DNA of 64,000 nucleotides from Orlajensenia leifsoniae. Its GTDB lineage: Bacteria > Actinomycetota > Actinomycetes > Actinomycetales > Microbacteriaceae. The stretch spans positions 1 through 64,000 of the forward strand of contig NZ_SPQZ01000010.1 in NCBI RefSeq assembly GCF_004570845.1, written 5' to 3'. The notes beneath the pieces are model-generated. The model was not told where the DNA came from. It did not search any database and was given only the letters and a program-made list of their open reading frames with translations. Positions within the stretch are counted from its first letter, which is position 1, and every line of letters starts with the position of its first letter. This document shows positions 7,739-16,885 of this stretch, piece by piece. A program made the translations under genes and the position numbers.

Positions 7739-9001
7739 ATGGCTCAGACTGTGACCCCGCCCCGCGGCATGCGCGACTTCCTCCCGGCCGACAAGGCCCG
7801 CCGCGAGCACGCCCTCGGAGTCATCCGCGGCGCCTACGCCCAGCACGGCTTCGACGAGATCGAGACGCCGGTCATGGAGGACGCCGCCTACCTGCACTCC
7901 GGCCTCGGCGGAGACAACGAGAAGCTCGCCTTCGCCGTGATGCGCCGGGGGATCACCACCGAGATGCTCGCGGCGGCGGCAGAGGCCGACGATGCGCTCG
8001 GCCTTGCCGACCTCGGGCTGCGCTTCGACCTCACGGTGCCGCTGGCACGCTTCTACGCCAGCCACCGGTCCGAGCTCCCCGCCGTCTTCCGTGCCATCCA
8101 GATCGCTCCGGTCTGGCGAGCCGAGCGCCCGCAGAAGGGCCGCTTCCGCCAGTTCCTCCAGTGCGACATCGACATCATCGGCGAGGCCGGCGCGCTCGCC
8201 GAGATCGAGCTGATCACGGCCACGGCTGCCGCGATCGGAGCCCTCGGTCTCGACGGATGCCGCATCCGCATCAACGACCGACGCATCCTGACCCGCCTGC
8301 TCGAGACCTGGAGCGTTCCGGCCGAGCAGCACGAGCGCGCCCTCATCACGATCGACAAGCTCGACAAGATCGGCGTCTCCGGCGTCGTGGACGAGCTCGG
8401 ATCGCTCGGCATCGACACCGAAGGGGTCGCAGACACCCTCTCCTCGATCGAGAACGCCGGCTGGCACCTGCACGATGGAACGCTGCCGCCTCCTGCGTGG
8501 CTCGACCTCGACGTCTACGCCGAGCTCCAGGCCATTCGCGCGGCCGTCACGGGCATCGAGCTCGACTTCGATCCGACCCTCGTGCGCGGTATGGGTTACT
8601 ACACCGGCACCATCTTCGAGATCTCGCACCCCGAGCTCACCTACTCGCTCGGCGGGGGAGGGCGCTACGACGGGATGATCGGCCGCTTCCTCGGAACCGA
8701 CGTTCCCGCCTGCGGCTTCTCGATCGGCTTCGAGCGCATCGTCGACCTGCTCGACACCGATGTGGCGGGCCGTGCCGACGCCGTGCTGCTCGTGCACGAC
8801 AAGGATGCCGAGCCCGCCGCCCTGGTGGGGCTCAAGGGCTCGCTCGTGGCATCCGGCGCCCGCGTGCGACTGGCCAAGCGCAGCAAGAACGTGCGCGCCC
8901 TGCTCGAGCGCGCCGAAGCCGACGGCTTCACCCGGTACGCCTTCGTCGCTTCAGGCGACACGGATGCCGCCGCTCTCGAGTTCAAGACGATCGGGGCCTG
9001 A
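7739..9001 (+). CDS. hisS: histidine-tRNA ligase
   Basis: This class II synthetase charges tRNA-His. The 420-residue protein shows PPRGMRDFLP at the N-terminus, motif 2 within about 116-150 (VWRAERPQKGRFRQFLQCDIDI split over the site), the HisA loop LVRGMGYYTGTIFE near 280-294, and motif 3 GGGGRYDGMIG. The C-terminal anticodon-binding domain follows from about residue 335. ATG at 7739 is used; AAGAAT lies 6 nt upstream and may be a weak -10 for a leaderless transcript. Palindromic element A separates it from the ferritin gene. Confidence 0.96.
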   Translation: MAQTVTPPRGMRDFLPADKARREHALGVIRGAYAQHGFDEIETPVMEDAAYLHSGLGGDNEKLAFAVMRRGITTEMLAAAAEADDALGLADLGLRFDLTVPLARFYASHRSELPAVFRAIQIAPVWRAERPQKGRFRQFLQCDIDIIGEAGALAEIELITATAAAIGALGLDGCRIRINDRRILTRLLETWSVPAEQHERALITIDKLDKIGVSGVVDELGSLGIDTEGVADTLSSIENAGWHLHDGTLPPPAWLDLDVYAELQAIRAAVTGIELDFDPTLVRGMGYYTGTIFEISHPELTYSLGGGGRYDGMIGRFLGTDVPACGFSIGFERIVDLLDTDVAGRADAVLLVHDKDAEPAALVGLKGSLVASGARVRLAKRSKNVRALLERAEADGFTRYAFVASGDTDAAALEFKTIGA

Positions 9002-9058
9002 CGGCAGCTCGACGGGTGCGCCCCCGCCGCTCGGAATGCGCGCCCCTGGGCCGCGCCC

Positions 9059-10405
<1,347 letters not shown>

Positions 10406-10428
10406 GTCGACGAACGGAGGAGGGGCAC

Positions 10429-10932
10429 ATGCCGACCTCTCCTGATGGAACTCTGAACCAGCAGTCGACGCGCATCCCCGTCGCCCTCCGCCGTGAATCG
10501 GCGGCGGGCGGCTGGATGCGCGGTCTGCGTTTCTCGGGCTTCTCGCTCATCATGATGGGCCTCGCCGTGCTCGCCGTCATCGTGCTCGCTCCAGCGGCGC
10601 AGTCGTGGGTGGCGCAACGCCAACAGATCGCAGCACTGCAGCAGGCCGTCGCGGCCGAGAAGAGCGAGGTCGAATCCCTGACGGCCGAGCGGGAGCGCTG
10701 GAACGACAAGACGTTCATCACCACCCAGGCACGGGAGCGCCTCGCCTACGTCATGCCGGGGGAGGTCAGCTTCCTCGTCATCAACGACCTGCCTGCTGCC
10801 GCCGCAGCGGCCGAGCCGGCCCCGGTGTCCACCGAGGTGCAGGCCACGAAGTCCGACTGGATGCAGTCGCTGTTCGCGTCGACGATGGCCGCGGGCCTCG
10901 CGCCCGTCGCCCCGGAAGGATCCACGAAATGA
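10429..10932 (+). CDS. septum formation initiator, FtsB/DivIC family
   Basis: FtsB/DivIC proteins bridge early and late divisome components. The 167-residue protein has a cytoplasmic basic N-terminus (about 1-40), one membrane helix (about 41-62, LIMMGLAVLAVIVLAPAA), an extracytoplasmic coiled coil (WVAQRQQIAALQQAVAAEK onward) and the family segment ERLAYVMPGEVSFLVI. The C-terminal 50 residues are Ala-rich. GGAGGAGG precedes the ATG. Its stop overlaps the next start (ATGA), so translation of DUF501 is probably coupled. Confidence 0.9.
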   Translation: MPTSPDGTLNQQSTRIPVALRRESAAGGWMRGLRFSGFSLIMMGLAVLAVIVLAPAAQSWVAQRQQIAALQQAVAAEKSEVESLTAERERWNDKTFITTQARERLAYVMPGEVSFLVINDLPAAAAAAEPAPVSTEVQATKSDWMQSLFASTMAAGLAPVAPEGSTK

Positions 10933-11462
10933 CCACGCCGCCGTTCGACCTGCCGTCGAAGCGCGACATCGCCATCCTCTCGGCCCAGCTCGGCCGTCCC
11001 GTTCGTAGCGTCATCGGGGTTGCCGCACGCTGCGTCTGCGGTGCGCCGACAGTGGTCGCCACAGCGCCGCGGCTGGATGACGGCACGCCGTTCCCCACGC
11101 TGTACTACCTGTCGCATCCTGCGGCCACTGCCGCCATGTCCTACCTCGAGGCGGCGCACGTCATGGCCGAGTTCCAGGACCTCCTGGCCGAGGATGCCGA
11201 GGTGAAGGCCGCCTATGAGAAGGCACACGCCTCGTACCTGTCCGACCGGGAGTCGATCCTCGTCGTTCCCGAGATCGCGAACTTCTCGGCCGGCGGCATG
11301 CCCGAGCGGGTCAAGTGCCTGCACGCCCTGGCCGGACACGCTCTCGCGGCGGGCCCGGGCGTGAATCCGATCGGCGATCTCGCCCTCGCCCAGTCGGTGT
11401 GGAGCCCGTCGGTGTGCGCGTGCGTCGACTACCCCGGAATCGACGAGATCGGCGACGAGTGA
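10929..11462 (+). CDS. DUF501 domain-containing protein
   Basis: This 177-residue cytosolic protein of unknown activity is conserved downstream of eno/ftsB in many Actinobacteria. The family pattern is visible: RCVCGAPTVVATAPRLDDGTPFPT split by Cys residues, YYLTHP-like YYLSHPAA, and the C-terminal RVKCLHALAGHALA...NPIGD with the conserved CACVDYPG ending. The ATG overlaps the previous stop by 4 nt, and the next gene's GTG overlaps its own stop (GTGA). In mycobacteria a Ppx/GppA phosphatase gene usually follows; here it is replaced by a subtilase. Confidence 0.88.
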   Translation: MTTPPFDLPSKRDIAILSAQLGRPVRSVIGVAARCVCGAPTVVATAPRLDDGTPFPTLYYLSHPAATAAMSYLEAAHVMAEFQDLLAEDAEVKAAYEKAHASYLSDRESILVVPEIANFSAGGMPERVKCLHALAGHALAAGPGVNPIGDLALAQSVWSPSVCACVDYPGIDEIGDE

Positions 11463-12733
11463 GACGACGACTGAGGCGCACGGCGGCGGGGGCGCTGATC
11501 GTCGCAGTGGCCCTCCTCGGTGCGAGCCCCATCGCGCTCGACGCGACGGCGGCCCACGCCGACCCCGTGCGCGACCTCGAGTACTGGCTCAACGACTACG
11601 GCTTCACGCAGGCGTGGACGACCAGCAAGGGCGCCGGGGTGAAGGTCGCCGTCATCGACACCGGCATCGACGGCTCCGTCGCCGAGCTGAAGGGCGTCGT
11701 CGTCGGGGGAGCGGATGTCTCGGGCATCGGGTCGGCGAACGGGCAGAAGCCCGTCGGCGACGACGACTCGCACGGCACCCAGGTGGCGTCGCTCCTCGCG
11801 GGTCGCGGTACGGGGGAGGGCAACGGCGTTCTCGGAGTCGCCCCCGAGGCGCAACTGTTGAGCGTCTCCGTCGCCTTCGGCAGCGACAGCAAGTCGAAGA
11901 TCTCGACGGACGACCAGATCGCGGAGGCGGTGCGGTGGGCGGTCGACAACGGCGCCTCGATCATCAACATGTCGCTCACCCGCAACACCTTGGACTGGCC
12001 GCAGAGCTGGGACGACGCGTTCCTCTACGCGTTCCAGCACGACGTCATCGTCGTGGCGGCCGCCGGCAACCGTGGCGGAGGCACGTCACAGGTCGGCGCC
12101 CCGGCCACCATCCCCGGCGTCGTGGTGGTCGCCGGCGTCGACCGCAACAAGGAGGCCAGCTTCGACGCCTCCTCGCAGGGCATCACCATCTCTGTCGCAG
12201 CCCCCAGCGAGCAGCTCGTCGGCGTGGTTCCGGGCGGCGGCTATGTGTCGTGGAACGGCACGAGCGGGGCCACTCCGCTGGTCTCCGGCCTGCTCGCCCT
12301 CGTGCGCAGCGCGTACCCCGACCTGAATGCGGCGGATGCGATCAACCGCGTGATCGCCACGGCGAACCCGAACGGTCATGAGGTGCCGAGCCCCATCTAC
12401 GGCAACGGGCTCATCGACGCATCCGCAGCTCTCACGGCCATCGTCGAACCGGCGACCACGACCCCCGAGGCGCAGCTCACCGACTGGATCCGCATCCACC
12501 GTCGGGCGCAGCCACCTGCTGCGGAGACCACGGCGCCCACCCTCACGCCGACGACCCCGGTGCCCGACCCGGCGCCCGAGGTCGAGGCCGACGAGCAGTC
12601 GTTCATGACCAGCGCGTGGACTCTGCGCTATCTGACCGTGCCGTTCGCCGTGCTCGCAGGGTTTGGTAGTCTTGCTGTGCTGCTGGGCATCGGCGCCACA
12701 CGGCATATCAAGCGGTCGTTGCGAAAACAGTGA
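11459..12733 (+). CDS. membrane-anchored S8 (subtilisin/mycosin-like) serine protease
   Basis: GTG at 11459 overlaps the DUF501 stop and gives a proper signal peptide (RRRLRRT, then a hydrophobic stretch, ending near ATAAHADP). The catalytic triad is visible: Asp67 in VIDTGIDG, His105 in DDSHGTQVAS, Ser269 in NGTSGATPL. A Pro/Thr-rich linker (about 345-385) leads to one C-terminal helix and a basic tail (HIKRSLRKQ), so the protease domain faces outside the membrane. This layout resembles mycosins of type VII secretion, but no ESX component is nearby. Possible substrates are unknown. The frame upstream of 11459 is only a shadow inside DUF501. Confidence 0.9.
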   Translation: MRRRLRRTAAGALIVAVALLGASPIALDATAAHADPVRDLEYWLNDYGFTQAWTTSKGAGVKVAVIDTGIDGSVAELKGVVVGGADVSGIGSANGQKPVGDDDSHGTQVASLLAGRGTGEGNGVLGVAPEAQLLSVSVAFGSDSKSKISTDDQIAEAVRWAVDNGASIINMSLTRNTLDWPQSWDDAFLYAFQHDVIVVAAAGNRGGGTSQVGAPATIPGVVVVAGVDRNKEASFDASSQGITISVAAPSEQLVGVVPGGGYVSWNGTSGATPLVSGLLALVRSAYPDLNAADAINRVIATANPNGHEVPSPIYGNGLIDASAALTAIVEPATTTPEAQLTDWIRIHRRAQPPAAETTAPTLTPTTPVPDPAPEVEADEQSFMTSAWTLRYLTVPFAVLAGFGSLAVLLGIGATRHIKRSLRKQ

Positions 12734-12773
12734 CGGTCCGCACCAACGTGATCATGTAGGAGACCGTTCCACT

Positions 12774-14267
12774 GTGCCCAGAATTCTGATCGTCGGCGGA
12801 GGCTACGCCGGGTTCTACACCGCCTGGAAACTCGAGAAGCAGCTGCGCAAGGGCGAAGCCGAGGTCACGATCGTCGACCCGCTGCCCTACATGACGTACC
12901 AGCCGTTCCTCCCCGAGGTGGCTGCAGGGTCCATCGAGCCCCGTCACGCCGTGGTCTCCCACCGTCGTCACCTCAAGAAGACGACGATCCTCGCGGCCAA
13001 GGTCACCAACATCAACCACGCCGACAAGCAGGTCACGATCGAGCCCATCGCGGGCGAGCCGTACCAGCTCGACTACGACATCATCGTGGTCACCGCCGGC
13101 GCCGTCTCGCGCACCTTCCCGATCCCGGGCATCGCAGACAACGCCATCGGCCTGAAGACGATCGAGGAGGCGGCAGCGATCCACCAGCGCGTGCTGACCA
13201 ACTTCGACAAGGCATCGATGCTCCCGGCCGGTCCCGAGCGCGACCGCCTGCTCACCTTCACGGTGGTCGGCGGCGGCTTCGCCGGCATCGAGATCTTCGC
13301 CGAGCTGCGTTCGCTCGCGAGCGCCCTCATCCCGAAGTACCCCACGATCTCCTTCGAGGACACGCACTTCCACCTCATCGAGGCCATGGGACGCATCATG
13401 CCCGAGGTGTCGCTCGAGACCAGCTACTGGGTCATCAAGAACCTCGACCAGCGCGGTGCGCAGATCCACCTCGACACGCAGCTCGCCAGCGCCGTCGACG
13501 GGAAGATCGAGCTTTCCACGGGTGAGTCGTTCGAGTCCGACCTCATCGTCTGGACCGCCGGCGTCATGGCCAACCCCACCATCGTGCGCAACACCGACCT
13601 CCCGATCGAGGAGCGCGGCCGCCTCAAGGTGCGTGCCGACCTCCGCGTCGGAACCGAGGACGAGTGGATCGAAGGTGCCTGGGGCGCCGGCGACGTCTCG
13701 GCGGTCCCCGACCTCTCCGGCGGCGGCGTCGGCGGCTACTGCGTGCCGAACGCCCAGCACGCCGTTCGCCAGGGCAAGCTGCTCGCGAAGAACCTCGTCG
13801 CAGTTCTGCGAGGCGAGGGTCCCAAGGAGTACAAGCACAAGAACCTCGGAGCTGTCGCCGGCCTCGGCATCGGCATCGGCGTGTTCCAGTCGGGCAAGCT
13901 CGCGATCAAGGGCTTCCCGGCCTGGATCGCCCACCGCGGCTACCACGGACTCGCCATGCCGAGCTGGGAGCGCAAGCTCCGCGTCGTCGGTGGCTGGGTC
14001 GCCAACTTCTTCCTCGGCCGCGACATCGCCGCCATCGAGGCCCTGCAGCACCCGCGCGCCGTCTTCGAGGAGTTCGCCGCTCGTCCGAAGCCCCCGGCAG
14101 CAGCTGCTCCGATCGAGGCTCCGGCCCCCGCCGCCGCTCCCGCCAAGAAGGCTCCGGTCAAGCGCAAGCCTGCTGCCGCGAAGGCCGCTCCGGCGGCACC
14201 TGCCGGCGAGGCCGCCGAGCCCGCCGCCGAGCCGACGGCATCCGTCGAGCCAGCACCCGCGAAGTAG
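12774..14267 (+). CDS. ndh: type II NADH dehydrogenase (NDH-2)
   Basis: NDH-2 is a single-subunit, non-proton-pumping FAD enzyme that passes electrons from NADH to menaquinone at the membrane. The N-terminal FAD motif ILIVGGGYAGFYTA starts at residue 4 and the NAD motif VVGGGFAGIEIF near residue 164. YMTYQPFLPEV and the late GAGDV and GGYCVPNAQHAVRQG are typical. GTG at 12774 is chosen because the dinucleotide fold begins right after it and AGGAGA lies upstream. The last about 60 residues form an Ala/Pro/Lys-rich tail (histone-like) not needed for the fold. A strong terminator follows. Confidence 0.94.
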   Translation: MPRILIVGGGYAGFYTAWKLEKQLRKGEAEVTIVDPLPYMTYQPFLPEVAAGSIEPRHAVVSHRRHLKKTTILAAKVTNINHADKQVTIEPIAGEPYQLDYDIIVVTAGAVSRTFPIPGIADNAIGLKTIEEAAAIHQRVLTNFDKASMLPAGPERDRLLTFTVVGGGFAGIEIFAELRSLASALIPKYPTISFEDTHFHLIEAMGRIMPEVSLETSYWVIKNLDQRGAQIHLDTQLASAVDGKIELSTGESFESDLIVWTAGVMANPTIVRNTDLPIEERGRLKVRADLRVGTEDEWIEGAWGAGDVSAVPDLSGGGVGGYCVPNAQHAVRQGKLLAKNLVAVLRGEGPKEYKHKNLGAVAGLGIGIGVFQSGKLAIKGFPAWIAHRGYHGLAMPSWERKLRVVGGWVANFFLGRDIAAIEALQHPRAVFEEFAARPKPPAAAAPIEAPAPAAAPAKKAPVKRKPAAAKAAPAAPAGEAAEPAAEPTASVEPAPAK

Positions 14268-14283
14268 CAGTCACCACACGAGT

Positions 14284-14325
14284 CGCCCCGCCCGTTCTTC
14301 GTCGCATCGAAGGACGGGCGGGGCG
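14284..14325 (+). terminator. strong intrinsic terminator after ndh
   Basis: CGCCCCGCCCGT (14284-14295) pairs with ACGGGCGGGGCG (14314-14325). The stem continues through a T-G wobble and CTTCG/CGAAG, giving about 18 bp, and TTTCTTGT follows. It ends the ndh transcript just before the tRNA gene. Confidence 0.85.
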
Positions 14326-14356
14326 TTTCTTGTAGGTTGGCCACGGAACACCACCA

Positions 14357-14430
14357 GCTCCCGTAGCCCAATCGGCAGAGGCAGGCGACTTAAAATCGCT
14401 TCAGTCAGGGTTCGAGTCCCTGCGGGAGCA
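14357..14430 (+). tRNA. tRNA with UAA (Leu) anticodon, class I short variable loop
   Basis: A full cloverleaf can be folded. The acceptor stem is GCTCCCG/CGGGAGC (7 bp), and the D arm is GCC/GGC with GG in the loop. The anticodon stem is GGCGA/TCGCT with loop CTTAAAA, and the T arm is CAGGG/CCCTG with loop TTCGAGT. The discriminator is A and CCA is not encoded. The third to fifth loop bases give anticodon UAA, which reads the leucine codon UUA. The variable region is only 5 nt (TCAGT) and the molecule 74 nt, whereas canonical bacterial tRNA-Leu is class II with a long variable arm. By eye I found no in-frame TTA codon in the genes called here. Confidence 0.88.
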
Positions 14431-14476
14431 CCGGTCGTCCTCCTGAGCGCCGGATGCGAGCCTTGAGCGTGCGTGT

Positions 14477-14489
14477 CAGGATGCCACCC
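14477..14489 (+). promoter_or_regulatory. possible leaderless promoter of the PIN gene
   Basis: CAGGAT at 14477-14482 lies 7 nt before the ATG at 14490. The hexamer deviates from TANNNT at its first base, but the same CAGGAT occurs 6 nt before the start at 34280. Confidence 0.35.
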
Positions 14490-14885
14490 ATGACACGTTT
14501 CGCGATCGGACCGGATGTCGCCCTCCATCTCGCGGCCGAGCGTGCCGTCGTCTCGGCCGACCACCAGCTCGTCGCGCCGGCGCTGCTGCGCTCCCAGGTG
14601 CTCACCCTCCTGTACGAGGCCGTCGCACGCGGGGAACTCAGCCGGAAGGACGCCTCAGCCAGCCTCGACCACCTGCGAGGGCTGCGGATGCGGCTGCTCG
14701 GCGACCGCGTGCTCCAGGCCAACGCGTGGCGCATCGCGGAAGAGCTGAGGTGGGCCGACACCTACACGGCCGAGTACATCGCCGTCACGCAGCTGCAGGC
14801 CGACGCCTTCGTGACGCTCGATGCGGCGCTGGCGGAGGCCGTGGCCGGCATCGTGCGGGTGGCGCCGGTCGACGAACTGCTCTGA
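14490..14885 (+). CDS. PIN-domain protein (VapC-like)
   Basis: PIN domains are metal-dependent RNases. The 131-residue protein shows the expected spacing of acidic residues: GPDVALHLA near the N-terminus, the central LGDRVLQANAWRIAEEL, WADTYTAEYIAVTQL, and the C-terminal TLDAALAEA. The set resembles chromosomal VapC-like proteins of Actinobacteria. No antitoxin gene precedes it (only the tRNA), so it is either an orphan or not a toxin. In-frame ATGs lie at 14481 and 14490; 14490 is preferred because it suits the upstream -10-like hexamer. Confidence 0.72.
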   Translation: MTRFAIGPDVALHLAAERAVVSADHQLVAPALLRSQVLTLLYEAVARGELSRKDASASLDHLRGLRMRLLGDRVLQANAWRIAEELRWADTYTAEYIAVTQLQADAFVTLDAALAEAVAGIVRVAPVDELL

Positions 14886-14891
14886 GCCCGG

Positions 14892-14939
14892 CATCACGAC
14901 CCGATCACGACCCGATCACGACGCACGCGACACGTGCGT
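14892..14939. repeat. 11-bp phased direct repeats plus inverted repeat
   Basis: ATCACGACCCG is repeated with an 11-bp period from 14893 (nearly three copies). ACGCACG / CGTGCGT then form a 7-bp inverted repeat with 5-nt centre at 14921-14939. Both lie just upstream of the -10 of the TetR operon and could bind an activator or repressor. Confidence 0.6.
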
Positions 14940-14958
14940 GCGCATCCGCCGTCATGGT

Positions 14959-15000
14959 GCATACTGAGTCATCGCCTCCGAGTGGGTCGATCGTCCCACT
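14959..15000 (+). promoter_or_regulatory. promoter and TetR operator of the 15.0-19.5 kb operon
   Basis: CATACT at 14959-14964 is a plausible -10. At 14981-15000 lies a 20-bp near-perfect palindrome, AGTGGG-T-CGATCG-T-CCCACT, with only the two T positions unpaired. Placed just downstream of the start point, it would block elongation or open-complex formation when bound. It is the obvious operator for the TetR protein encoded 30 nt further on. Confidence 0.7.
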
Positions 15001-15029
15001 TGTTGCCCGTTGTCGTGTGAGGAGTCGCC

Positions 15030-15626
15030 ATGCCCCGCATCCCCGCATCAGAGCGCCGCGTCGCGCTCGTGCTGGCTGCAGTGCAGGTCATCGGGCGTGG
15101 GGGAGTCTCCGCCGCGACCACCCGGGCGATCGTCGCGGAGGCCGGGATGTCGCTCGCGAGCTTCCACTACGCCTTCACCTCCCATGACGAGCTCATGGCC
15201 GAGGTCGTGCGCTGGGTCATCGCCGAGGAACGCGGAGCCATCCTGCCCGATGGGATCGAGATCGGCTCGCTCGAGGATGTCGCCCGCGCCGGCCTGCAGC
15301 GGTACTTCGACCTGCTGCGCGCCGACCCGGAACGCGAGCAGGCCGTCAACGAGCTCGCCCTGTACGCCCTCCGAACCCCCGACATGCAGCACCTTGCACG
15401 CCAGCAGTACGAGGGCTACCACGCCCTCGCCGCTGCAGCACTGACTTTCGCCGCCGAGCACACCGGCAGCGAATGGACACGCCCCGTCGACGAGGTCGCG
15501 CGCCTGCTGGTCGCGCTCACCGACGGTCTCACCCTGGCGTGGCTCGTGGACCGTGACGACACGGCCGCCGGTCACCTCATCGACAATGCGGCCGCACTGG
15601 TCGCAGGAATGGCGCACACACGATGA
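15030..15626 (+). CDS. TetR family transcriptional regulator
   Basis: The 198-residue protein has an N-terminal helix-turn-helix (about residues 8-52: ALVLAAVQVIGRGGVSAATT, then IVAEAGMSLASFHYAFTSHDEL) and a variable all-helical ligand domain. It heads a four-gene operon with 4-nt and 1-nt overlaps, and a 20-bp palindrome precedes it, so it probably represses itself and the transporter and enzymes. GAGGAG lies 8 nt before the ATG. The inducer is unknown; the neighbours suggest an amino acid or sugar-acid-like compound. Confidence 0.93.
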   Translation: MPRIPASERRVALVLAAVQVIGRGGVSAATTRAIVAEAGMSLASFHYAFTSHDELMAEVVRWVIAEERGAILPDGIEIGSLEDVARAGLQRYFDLLRADPEREQAVNELALYALRTPDMQHLARQQYEGYHALAAAALTFAAEHTGSEWTRPVDEVARLLVALTDGLTLAWLVDRDDTAAGHLIDNAAALVAGMAHTR

Positions 15627-16885
15627 CCACGACCTCGACAGCGCAACCGGCCGTCTTCAGTGAACCGACCCAGCGGGTGACGGGCGCCTGGATCGCGGCG
15701 TTCGGCGCGGCCTGGCTCGGCATCTGGATGGCGCAGCTCACGCCGATTCAGCTGCTCCTCCCGCAACAGATCGATGAGGAGCTGCATCCGCAGAACTGGA
15801 TCGACAGCGTCGTCGCGTTCGGCATCATCTCCGGCATCGCCGGCCTCTTCGCCGTGATCGTGTACCCGCTCACCGGTGCCCTTTCCGACCGCACCACCTC
15901 GCGCTTCGGCCGCCGCCGCCCCTGGATCGCCGGCGGAGCGCTGGGCTTCGCCGTCTCGCTGGTGCTGCTCGGCCTGCAGCACAGCATGGTGGGCATCGGC
16001 ATCTTCTGGGTGCTGGCGCTGTCGGGCTTCTGCGTGATGACGGCAGCGCTCACCGCCACCATCTCCGACCGCGTTCCCGTCGACCAGCGCGGCTACGTGT
16101 CGGGCTGGCTCTCGGCCCCTCAGGCCGTCGGTACCATCCTCGGAATCCTGCTCGTCACCCTGCTCGCCCTCGGCGTGTTCGCCGGCTACACCCTCGTCGC
16201 CGTGCTGCTTCTCGTCTTCACCATCCCCTTCCTGATGCGACCGGATGCCGTCCTCGCCGTGGAGCAGCGTGAACGCGTCAGCGCCCGCGGGGTCGTCGGA
16301 AGCCTCTGGATCAGCCCGCGCGAGCACCCCGACTTCGGCTGGACCCTGCTCGGACGCATCCTGGTCAACTTCGGCAACGCCTTCGGCACCACCCTGCTGC
16401 TCTACTTCCTCATGTTCGGCCTGAAGCGAGAGGACGCCGAGGATGACCTGCTCATGCTCACCGCGGTGTACATGGTGTTCGTCATCCTGGCCGCGCTCGT
16501 GCTCGGCCGGCTCTCCGACAAGCTCGCCCGCCGCAAGCTCTTCGTCATCGTCGCCTCGGCCCTGCAGGCCGTCGCCGCAGTACTGCTCGCCTTCTTCCCC
16601 GACTTCACCGTCGCCATGGTCGCGGCCGGCCTTCTGGGCCTGGGCTACGGATGCTTCCTCTCGGTCGACCAGGCTCTCGCCACCCAGGTGCTCCCCGACC
16701 CCGAGCACCGCGGAAAGGACCTCGGAATCATGAACATCGCCTCGGCCGTCCCCCAGGCCATCGCCCCGCTGATCGGAGCCGGCCTCGTCGCCATGATGGG
16801 CGGCTTCACGGGACTGTTCCTCGTGGCCGCCGTCTGCGCGGCCCTCGGCGCCGTCGCGGTCACGCGCGTGAAGAGCGTGCGCTGA
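15623..16885 (+). CDS. MFS transporter
   Basis: This is a 420-residue, 12-helix major facilitator. The cytoplasmic loop between helices 2 and 3 carries the MFS signature as GALSDRTTSRFGRRRPW, a form found in glycoside-pentoside-hexuronide-like and related carriers. Its ATG overlaps the TetR stop (ATGA), so the pair is translationally coupled. The likely role is export or uptake of the compound handled by the two enzymes downstream. Direction and substrate cannot be read from sequence. Confidence 0.9.
   Translation: MTTTSTAQPAVFSEPTQRVTGAWIAAFGAAWLGIWMAQLTPIQLLLPQQIDEELHPQNWIDSVVAFGIISGIAGLFAVIVYPLTGALSDRTTSRFGRRRPWIAGGALGFAVSLVLLGLQHSMVGIGIFWVLALSGFCVMTAALTATISDRVPVDQRGYVSGWLSAPQAVGTILGILLVTLLALGVFAGYTLVAVLLLVFTIPFLMRPDAVLAVEQRERVSARGVVGSLWISPREHPDFGWTLLGRILVNFGNAFGTTLLLYFLMFGLKREDAEDDLLMLTAVYMVFVILAALVLGRLSDKLARRKLFVIVASALQAVAAVLLAFFPDFTVAMVAAGLLGLGYGCFLSVDQALATQVLPDPEHRGKDLGIMNIASAVPQAIAPLIGAGLVAMMGGFTGLFLVAAVCAALGAVAVTRVKSVR

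Noticed and set aside
11315-11458. An N-terminal extension of the subtilase rich in Arg and Pro
   Set aside because: It lies entirely inside the DUF501 gene in another frame; the GTG at 11459 yields a normal signal peptide.
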